DNA of 64,000 bases, taken from positions 5,449,501 through 5,513,500 of the forward strand of contig JAFMOC010000037.1 of assembly GCA_019802505.1 (NCBI GenBank), read 5' to 3'. This document shows, one piece after another, positions 54,410 through 61,969 of this stretch. A model generated the notes under the pieces. The model ran no database searches, was not told where the DNA came from, and saw nothing but the letters and a program-made list of their open reading frames with translations. Each line of letters starts with the position of its first letter. The first letter of the stretch is position 1. A program made the translations under genes and the position numbers. The DNA is from Corydoras sp. C115 (lineage: Eukaryota > Chordata > Actinopteri > Siluriformes > Callichthyidae).

Positions 54410-54794
54410 TTGAAGCATAGAGTTGTCCAAAAGACATGGTTTTATGGTTGGTTTTATACACCTGTAGTACCTGTCCAATACTTTTTTTTGCCAATACCCG
54501 TTGTTTCAGTGGTGTGAATATGTTAACCTGTCAGTTTAAACAATAGCTGTTTACACAGCACATGTACAGTCTGCATACTTCAGACGGCATGACGCAAAGC
54601 CAAAATGGCACTGTTCAGAACTGTCATCATTCATCCTGAGTCTAGCGTGAGTTGACAGCACTAATTATAGACATGGAGACACCCAAGACACATCGAGAAC
54701 CATGAGGATCAGACCATTTAGACCAGATTTGGTGAATGATATTTATTTCAAAATGAATATCTAAGGAATTATATAAATAAATATTTTTGCACAG
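54410..54794. other. Unique sequence, weak conserved non-coding candidate
   Basis: 54530-54700 is complex and repeat-free (AACAATAGCTGTTTACACAG, GACGCAAAGCCAAAATGGC). No coding match. Confidence 0.2.
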
Positions 54795-55131
54795 GGCGAC
54801 ACGGTAGCTTAGTGGTTAGCACGTTCGCCTCTCAGTGCTGGGGATTCCAGGTTCGAATCCCAATTTGGAGTTTTCAAGTTCTTCCCGTGCCCATATGGGT
54901 TTCCTCCAATTTCACCGGTTTCCTCCCACAGTCCCAAAACATGGATTCAAGGTAAATTGAATGCTCTAAATTGCCCCATATGTAGTGTGCCCAGTGATAG
55001 ATTGGCACCGTGTTCAGGGTGTATCTGTCCAGTGCCTGAAATGTTCTCCCCTGGATGGGCACAGGGAACCTATGGGAAACACCCCCGCGATCCTAGTAGA
55101 GGATTGAAAGATAATGAATTTATGAATGAAT
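54795..55131 (+). mobile_element. SINE-A copy
   Basis: Good A box (TAGCTTAGTGGT) and B box (GGTTCGAATCC). A short insertion (CTATGGGAAA) in the 3-prime part. Confidence 0.88.
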
Positions 55132-55139
55132 AAAACCCA

Positions 55140-55430
55140 TGTGCTGGCGGATGATATCGTGCGCTCATCTTCCATTGGCTACTGGTTGATCTCTCCTCTT
55201 GTGGCATGTGACGTTGCAGCTTATAAAGAGCTTGCCCGTTTATTAGACAAAGCCGCGATAATCATCACTAATAAGTCCATTGCCGACAGCTCCTCTTTTT
55301 CCGCCAGCACGGCAGTGCGCTGCCGTTACAATGAGTTATCTATCTGCGATGCAACGCCTCTTTATAGTGCGTTTGTACCTAATAAGATGCTTTATATAGC
55401 CATAAAATAGTTATTGACAGGAGGATTAAT
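55140..55430. other. Candidate conserved non-coding element
   Basis: Repeat-free, very even base composition with TAAT/ATTA cores, CGCGATAATCATCACTAATA, TTGCCGACAGCTCC and TTTATAGTGCGTTTG. A 94-aa plus frame (55126-55410) spans it, but begins in the SINE-A tail and is unlike any family I know. An ancient enhancer is at least as likely as an exon. Cross-species conservation would decide. Confidence 0.3.
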
Positions 55431-55599
55431 TCAGACGGAGCGTTACTGAAGGCCTAGGGATAAAAAGCACGACCCGTCACTGGAGGTAATAAAGGAAAGG
55501 TGCTCAGGTAGACAAACTCAGACAAATACATCTTAAAGATCCTCAGCTGAATTGTGATCCAGATGCTCACGTCGCTGAGATATCCATCGATCAACTATC

Positions 55600-56045
55600 C
55601 GCCATTATGCGTGTCTGGGTCACGGAGGCAGCAGCTTCCGCTTCTGGTTCTTGGGGGGCACACCGAGGTGTTCCCATGCTAACCTACAGATAAGATATAA
55701 TCTCTACATCTTGTCCTGGTATACTCCGATGTCTCCTCCCAATTAAACATGCCCATAACACCACACCAGGGAAGCGTCCAGGAGGCATCTGGACCATATG
55801 GCTAAACCAGTAGGGACTAAGCTAGGCTCCTTTGACATGGAGGCACAGCGGCTGTGCACCCCTCCCGAGAGACCTTACATTATCTCTAAAGGAAAGCCCA
55901 GCTACTCTGTACTCATGTATTTGCGTCCTCATTCTTTCGATCACTACCATAGGTTAAAGGTAGGAATGTACTGTAGATTGACCGGTCAAGCCTTGCCTTC
56001 TCACTAAGCTCTCGCTTCACCACAATGGACCGCAGGAAAGTCGGC
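55600..56045 (-). mobile_element. LINE ORF2 C-terminal remnant
   Basis: Landmark sequences on the plus strand, in order: GGTCACGGAGGCAGCAGCTTC, CGAGGTGTTCCCATGCTAAC, TCTTGTCCTGG, GCGTCCAGGAGGCATCTGG, TAAAGGAAAGCCCAGC, ACCATAGGTTAAAGGTAGGA, GATTGACCGGTCAAGC and CTTCACCACAATGGACCGCA. This is the antisense of the C-terminal region of a non-LTR retrotransposon protein extremely common in fish genomes. The minus-strand frame is broken by stops (for example in the sequence opposite CTAAGCTCTCGC), so it is inactive. Host-gene predictions across this stretch would be artefacts. Confidence 0.85.
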
Positions 56046-56085
56046 ATCACTGCGGAAGCCACACAAACTGTCTGTCAACCTCCAC

Positions 56086-56382
56086 CTCCATTTCATTTCA
56101 TTTCATTTCATCCATTATCTTCTGCTCTATCCTATATTAGGATACACCCAAGACCCCAAGGCCCCAAGGCACCTATCGCTGGGGTCACACACACTCTCAC
56201 ACACACAAAAATTCACACAAACACATGATTTTGAACCCATGTTTTTGGACTGTGGGAGGAAACTGGAGAACCCAAAGGAAACCCACATGGACAGGGAGAG
56301 AACATGGAAACTCCACCCAGATTGGGATTCGAACCTGGGTGAGAAGCAAACGTGCTCACCACTAAGCCACCGTGCCGCCCAC
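56086..56382 (-). mobile_element. SINE-A with deletions
   Basis: Tail region carries ATTTC repeats (56090-56112). Inverted head GCCACCGTGCCGCCC at right. Confidence 0.82.
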
Positions 56383-56387
56383 TCATT

Positions 56388-57500
56388 TCATCCATCCACC
56401 CCTCCATTATATTCCGGTTAATCCTCTTCTAGGGTCGTGGGGGGGGGGTTCCCCATGCCCATCCAACGTTTCGGGCGCTGGGCAATTACACCCAGGACAG
56501 GGTGCCAATCCATCGCTGGGCACACACTCACTCACACAAACACTATATGGGGCAATTCGGAGACGTTAATCCATGTTTTTGGACTGTGGGAGGAAACCAG
56601 AGAACCTGGAGGAAACCCACATGGACACGGGGAGAACGTGGAAACTTCACGGACACGTGGAAACCTAAATACGGACACTTGATCGGTACACAAATCTGTA
56701 CATGGCTGTCCTAAACTGTTGATGTAGGAGGATGAGTCCCCACTGAGTCTGGGTCCTCCCAAGGTTCCTTCCTTAAAATTGTTTTTTTTGTTTTTTGGGG
56801 GGAGTGGTTCCCCATGCCCATCCAACGTTTCGGGCGCTGGGCAATTACACCCAGGGCAGGGTGCCAATCCATCGCTGGGCACACACTCACTCACACAAAC
56901 ACTATATGGGGCATTTTGGAGACGTTAATCCATGTTTTTGGACTGTGGAAGGAAACCAGAGAACCTGGAGGAAACCCACACTGACACGGGGAGAACGTGG
57001 AAACTTCACGGACATGTGGAAACCTAAATACGGACACTTGATCGGTACATAAATCTGTACATGGCTGTCCTAAACTGTTGATGTAGGAGGATGAGTCCCC
57101 ACTGAGTCTGGGTCCTCCCAAGGTTCCTTCCTTAAAATTGTTTTGTTGTTTTTGGGGGGGGGGGGTGGTTCCCCATGCCCATCCAACGTTTCGGGCGCTG
57201 GGCAATTACACCCAGGGCAGCGTGCCAATCCATCGCTGGGCACACACTCACACAAACACTATATGGGGCATTTTGGAGACGTTAATCCATGTTTTTGGAC
57301 TGTGGGAGGAAACCGGAGAACCCGGAGGAAACCCACACGGACACGGGGAGAACATGGAAACTCCACAGGCACGTGTAAACGTAATACGGACACTTGATCG
57401 GTACATAAATCTGTACATGGCTGTCCGAAACTGTTGACGTAGGAGGATGAGTCCCCACTGAGTCTGGGTCCTCCCAAGGTTCCTTCCTTAAAATTGTTTT
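56388..57500. repeat. Three-unit tandem repeat of a SINE-A/Repeat-E composite
   Basis: GTTCCCCATGCCCATCC recurs at 56448, 56807 and 57168, giving units of 359 and 361 bp. Each unit holds a minus-strand SINE-A piece missing its head, followed by plus-strand Repeat-E (CTGTACATGGCTGTCC, GGATGAGTCCCCACTGAGTC, CCCAAGGTTCCTTCCTTAAA) and a T/G-rich joint. Units are well over 90 percent alike by eye, so the expansion is young. Confidence 0.9.
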
Positions 57501-57612
57501 TTCAGCTTGCTCTTTGGGGCTTTAAAGACTTACAACACGGTAAAGCTGCTTTGTGACAATGTACTATTGTAAAAAAAAAAAAAAAAGCACTATATAAATA
57601 AATGACTTGAAC
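57370..57612 (+). mobile_element. Repeat-E complete 3-prime end
   Basis: Last unit continues into GCTTGCTCTTTGGGG, AAAGCTGCTTTGTGACAATG, an A15 run at 57570-57584 and GCACTATATAAATAAATGAC. This is the parent element from which the tandem units were copied. Confidence 0.82.
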
Positions 57613-57659
57613 TTAAACTGCTCCCAGCTGAGATCACCAGATGAAAAGGCTTCTGGGTT

Positions 57660-57900
57660 AAAGGCAGGCGACCGGGGAGACAGGTGTGATCGTTGCTCCG
57701 GTTACTGACCGCTGATCCTAGTATCCAGACGCCGGGTACAAAAGCTATAAGGCAGGTGACGGGGACAGTCGGATGAGCTGGCGAAACAAGTGTCAGCTGC
57801 CTGAGCAACGAGCAGCAGGCAGGTCGCTGGACGTGATGACGGTGAGGTGACGGAGGTGAGGTGAGTGCTCGGGTGGCGCTCAAGCGCTTCAGGTGGGAAG
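57660..57900 (+). repeat. Second CAGGTG-rich degenerate repeat block
   Basis: CAGGTG at 57681, 57753 and 57890, with contexts GGAGACAGGTG and CTATAAGGCAGGTG that match the block at 53540-54000. The two blocks probably belong to one array separated by later insertions. Confidence 0.5.
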
Positions 57901-58129
57901 GTGCATGCCTCCAGCGTGTTTTCACCGGCTGTGCTTCAGACATATTAACGTATGCAAGAGAACATTCGCGTCAAGTCTCCATATGTCACGCTTTATTAGA
58001 TGCAGAACGGTGTGCTCGCGCGCTCTCTCTCTCTCTCTCGCACAGCATCTCTCTCTCTTTTCAGTCCTCTCTCCCGTCGCTGTCTCCGGATGCTGTCTGC
58101 ATAAAAGGCAACGATCCAACAACAAAAAC
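57901..58129. other. Unique sequence with a short CT repeat
   Basis: CT run at 58022-58039. Long overlapping frames on both strands (up to 180 aa) come from GC-rich composition. Confidence 0.35.
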
Positions 58130-58450
58130 AAACAACGCCGGGTGCGGACGTCGTTCCGCCGCCCGTGGAGTGGAAGGCCGAGCGCGTGCCTTTCAATCCC
58201 GCTCCGCCGCGGCGCTCCGTCTGTCTCTCAGAGCGACGGAAGCCAATTACCAGAGCAGCCGCGTGACCTTTAGCATGCAGATGAGCGCTTTCCCCTTTCA
58301 TTACTTATTTTTTTTCCTGCGGCCGCCGGTAAACGTTGACGGCAGAGCGAGCGCGTGCGCTGGGACGGTCGTAATAGCGCGCGGATCGTTAGGCGCTCAT
58401 TAGGGAGAAACGAGAGCGCAGATATTAAAGAGCAGTTAGACGCTAAGAGA
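58130..58450. promoter_or_regulatory. CpG-rich stretch, strongest CpG-island candidate
   Basis: Highest local CpG density in the window: GCCGGGTGCGGACGTCG-like start, CGCTCCGCCGCGGCGCTCCG, CGCGCGGATCGTTAGGCGC. It includes a clean unique core with TTTAGCATGCAGATGAGC, an octamer-like ATGCAGAT. No repeat signature. Likely a promoter or enhancer with preserved CpGs. Coding in the 180-aa plus frame (57861-58403) is not supported by any domain. Confidence 0.35.
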
Positions 58451-58468
58451 GGCCCCGCAGAGTGTCAC

Positions 58469-58487
58469 ACACACACACGCACACACA

Positions 58488-58526
<39 letters not shown>

Positions 58527-58544
58527 CTTCACACACACACACAA
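58469..58544. repeat. (CA)n microsatellite
   Basis: CA run with single interruptions. Confidence 0.95.
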
Positions 58545-58579
58545 AGCCGGGGTGAGATGAGAGGCTGAGCGCTAGTGCC

Positions 58580-58615
<36 letters not shown>

Positions 58616-58632
58616 GAGTGTGTGTGTGTGTC
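58580..58632. repeat. (TG)n microsatellite
   Basis: TG run interrupted by AGGGAG. Inverted partner of the CA run just upstream. Confidence 0.95.
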
Positions 58633-58955
58633 CTTGCACGAGCTGTCATTAGTATTCAACGCGCGCTCTCTTCCAGCCCCCACCCCCGAACCTCCGCGCC
58701 GTCTGAATTAATTTTCCACTCGGCGTGCATGCGAGCGTGTGAGTGCGTGAGTGTCTGTGTATGTCTCAGGAAGAAAAGCGCTCGAGAGAAGCATTCCGCT
58801 CCCTGCCCAAACCCTCATCCTCCCCTTGCACTCAGGCGAATGACGGGCGGACGGACGGATGGATGGACGGAACGCAGACCCGACTGGCTCGCGTTCCGTT
58901 GTGGCTTTGGTCACTCAGGCCAGTCTCCTCTCCAACAGGTTAACAGCTGGTTTGA
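58633..58955. other. Unique GC-rich sequence, no gene seen
   Basis: Continues the CpG-containing composition. A GGAC/GGAT run at 58847-58872. No recognised domain. Confidence 0.3.
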
Positions 58956-58960
58956 AAATG

Positions 58961-59485
58961 GGGCGACACGGTGGTTTAGTGGTTGGCACGTTCGCCTCTC
59001 GGTGCTGGGGATTCCCGGTTCGAATTCCAATCTGGGTGGATGGGGCGCGGTAGCTCAGTGGTTAGGGCGTTAGGCAAATCAATTGGAAGGTTGGCGGTTC
59101 AAATCCCAGGTCCACTGTAGTTACCAGTGTGGGTCCTTGAGCAAGGCCCTTAACCCTCATTGTTCCAGGGATGTTGTGATTAACCCTGTGCTCACCTTGT
59201 AAGTCGCTTTGGTTTTATCCGGCGTCTGCTGAATGACCAAATGAATGACCAAGAGTTTCTATGTTCTCCCCGTGTCCACGTGGGTTTCCTCCGGGTTCTC
59301 CGGTTTACTCCCATAGTCCAAAAATGTGGTTGAAGGTCAATGAAATTCTCTAAATTACCCCATATAGAGTGTGTCTGTATAAGTGAGTGTGTGCCCAGTG
59401 ATAGATTGGTGCACTGTCCTGGGTGTATCCCCCCCCCAGGTTCCTAGAAAAGGATAAACGGAAGATAATGGATGGATGGGTGGTT
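58961..59485 (+). mobile_element. SINE-A interrupted by SINE-B
   Basis: Head 58961-59040 ends at CTGGGTGGA. The body resumes at 59250 with GAGTTTCTATGTTCTCC and ends GGATGGATGG. Carries CTAGAAAAGGATAAA where most copies have CTAGTAGAGG, a change shared with 60950-60975. Confidence 0.88.
59041..59249 (+). mobile_element. SINE-B inserted in SINE-A
   Basis: Complete: GCGGTAGCTCAGTGGTTAGG, B box GGTTCAAATCC, GGGTCCTTGAGCAAGGCCC, GTCGCTTTGG and GTCTGCTGAATGACC. Confidence 0.9.
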
Positions 59486-59672
59486 TGAAGATGAAAAGCT
59501 TAAGCTTGAAGCTCAGTATATCCCCAGCACCATGGCTATTAACGCAAGGCAGGTGTTGATGGAACATTCTTGTGGTCTGGTGGTCATTCTGTTTGTTCCA
59601 CCATCCGATCTCTGTGGTATTTATACTTCAAATGTGGCCAACCATGAAGCTTCGGACGTTCTTGATAATAAA
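59486..59672 (+). repeat. Segmental duplication, copy 1
   Basis: GTTTGAAGATGAAAAGCTTAA through CCATGAAGCTTCGGACGTTC is repeated at 60999-61165. Both copies follow the tail of a SINE-A that has the same diagnostic base change. Copy 1 has 14-20 bases (ATGGCTATTAACG, TTGTGGTCTGG) not in copy 2. Confidence 0.9.
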
Positions 59673-59697
59673 GTGCTTTTTATGCATGTTTGGTTTT

Positions 59698-59868
59698 AAT
59701 TGGGCGGTACGATGTTGTAGTGACTTGCGCGGCCGCCTCCCAGGGCAGGGATCCAGGTTTGAATCCAACGATGGATGGATGGATGGAATTTCCATACTCT
59801 CCCTGTGGCCGTGTGGGTTTTCTCCAGGTTCTCCAGTTTCCTCCCACAGTCCAAAAATTGCCCCTATA

Positions 59869-59910
<42 letters not shown>

Positions 59911-60048
59911 CTGTGTGTGAATGTACCCAGCATTAGTTTGGTGCCCTGACCTGGGTGTATCTGCCCAGAGTCTGAAACATTCTCTCTTGGATGGGCATGG
60001 GGGACCCCCCTTGCGACCCTAACATACGATTAAGTAGAGCATGGATGG
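59698..60048 (+). mobile_element. SINE-A copy with internal TG expansion
   Basis: Unusual head (TGGGCGGTACGATGTTGTAGTG), a GGAT insertion at 59771-59786 and (TG)n at 59870-59908. Ends GATTAAGTAGAGCATGG. Confidence 0.82.
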
Positions 60049-60716
60049 TTTTAAATACTTCTGATCCAAGAGGGCAGTCAAAAGCAAGAAGACTTGGGTA
60101 GTATTGTTCGAAAGGTCTGTTTAAGTTCTCTTGTTCTACTGCTGTCTTAAAGCTATCCTTGCCCTTAGTACTGGCCGGTTTTGAACTACGATGTTTCCTT
60201 GCCACTGTCAATTTTTTTTGCTTCTCATAACACAGTGATGACTTCATCTGCGTGCCTATTACAGGTTGAATCAGACAGTTTGACTCCATGCCGGGTTCAT
60301 TTTCGACATTCCAATAAGCAAATCCGAAGCTTCAGGAAGATGAGTGTGTGTAAAGAGAAATGCACGATGCTGCGAGCAAGATGCTGCATGCCATCTGACT
60401 GCGCTGTACTTATGGAAATGTGCCAAAGTTGAGTTGAGTTTAATTCCTTAATATAGTCCATGAAGGCTATCAAGGCACAGGAGGTGGTATTTGGACAGGG
60501 GCTGTTGGCGGTCTTCATCTCAACCATGTTTTTATGTTTTGACTGATCCTGCTTAGACCAGCTTTCACTTTTTTCATTTAATTCATGCGCCATTTCAGAA
60601 TTTTAGCATGTAACTGATGGTAAATTGCTTGACATAAAACTTTCACCCAACTGCTTATGATGGGGTGCGCACTTGAACTTAATGAGCATACACTCTTATG
60701 TTTTATTTCATGTAGT
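60049..60716. other. Unique sequence, no gene seen
   Basis: Open frames of 83 and 98 aa on opposite strands (60181-60593) overlap each other and show no family. Confidence 0.3.
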
Positions 60717-60728
60717 AAGACATCTCCA

Positions 60729-61159
60729 GGTGACTTAGTGGTTGGCACATTCACTTCTCAGCTCTAGGAATTTGTGGTTTGAATTCCAAACTGGGTAAAG
60801 TTTCCATGTTCTCCCCCTGTCCATATTGCCCCATATAGAGTGTGTCTGTGTGTGTGAGTGAGTGTCCCCAGAGATAGATTGGTGCCCTGTCCTGGGTGTA
60901 TCTGCCCAGCGCCCGAAATGTTCTCCCCTGGATGGGTATGGGGAATCCCCCGTGACCCTAGAAAAGGATAAAGCGGAAGGTAATGGATGGATGGATGGTT
61001 TGAAGATGAAACGCTTAAGCTTGAAGCTAAGTATATCCCCAGCACCGCAAGGCAGGTGTTGATGGAACATTATGGTGATCACTCTGGTTGTTCCACCATC
61101 CAATCTTTGAGCTATTAGTACTTTAAATGTGGCCAACCATGAAGCTTCGGACGTTCTTG

Positions 61160-61206
<47 letters not shown>

Positions 61207-61451
61207 TCTCAAAAAGTGAAAAAATATGGTTTTAAGATAAATGATTTTAAATATGGTAAAATATGGTTTTAAATTGCGTTATCGTGTTATTGCGTGTGTG
61301 AGTGTGTGTTATTGAGTGTGTCCCCAGAGATAAATTGACGCCCTGTCCTGGGTTTATCTGCCTAGCGCCCGAAACGTTCTCCCCTGGATGGGCATGGGGA
61401 ACCCCCCTGCGACCCTTGTAGAGGATAAAGCGGAAGATAATGGATGGATGG
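60729..61451 (+). mobile_element. Composite SINE-A / duplicated segment / SINE-A with one 12-bp TSD
   Basis: 60729-60998 is a SINE-A (body deleted between the central block and CATATTGCCCC) with a normal tail. 60999-61165 is copy 2 of the segmental duplication, 61165-61206 an (ATA)n run, 61207-61289 AT-rich, and 61290-61451 a SINE-A 3-prime half with its own tail. AAGACATCTCCA occurs at 60717-60728 and again at 61452-61463 and nowhere between as a joint. It appears that the whole 723 bp was inserted as one piece. Confidence 0.75.
61165..61206. repeat. (ATA)n microsatellite
   Basis: About 14 ATA/ATT-type trinucleotide units at the 3-prime end of the duplicated segment. Copy 1 has only GATAATAAAG. 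Confidence 0.95.
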
Positions 61452-61463
61452 AAGACATCTCCA

Positions 61464-61965
61464 CTGCATTGCCATAACCTTGATGACTTCACCATTAGCA
61501 TCACTAGTTGTTACTATGGCAGCAGTGATGCAAGGAAACACTAAAATAAACACTTTTGCACTGTCTGAACCTTACAGAATGAACGGGCGGACTTGAATGT
61601 TTATTTCCTTAATCTAAGATGCTTATCCTAATTATGAGCCCAGGAAGTTCTAAAAGCTAACCTGGGCCTGATTAGACAAAAGGCTGGAATACTCTCCAGA
61701 CAGCCCACAGGTCCCACTCATGGCTGGCACACGATCACACCAATGGGCAGTTCATGTTCTCTAATTCACCTTTGGTTTCCAAAACGGAACTCACTCAGAC
61801 CCAGGAAGAACATGCAATTTCTACACCTCAAGCATTGTGGTTGCCTATCCGGCAATCAGGCACATGACCTTATGCCCGCTATCAGGAAACTAATCTGTGA
61901 CCCAGAGTGCCGCCTTGCTGCAATGTTTAATTTAGATTGTCTCTGTGGAAAATGATTGCCTCTTT
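61464..61965. other. Unassigned sequence, no gene seen
   Basis: 61740-61900 has weak SINE-A-like words (TTCATGTTCTCTAATTCACC, GGAAGAACATGC) and may be a very old copy. Nothing coding. Confidence 0.3.
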
Positions 61966-61969
61966 ATCT

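Noticed and set aside
55600..56045. Host gene exon suggested by a plus-strand frame (55798-56007)
   Set aside because: It is the antisense of a LINE protein region common in fish genomes.
57861..58403. Open plus frame of 180 aa in the CpG-rich stretch, overlapped by minus frames of 69-117 aa
   Set aside because: GC-rich DNA has few stop codons; no domain, no splice structure, frames open on both strands. Kept as a CpG-rich regulatory candidate instead.
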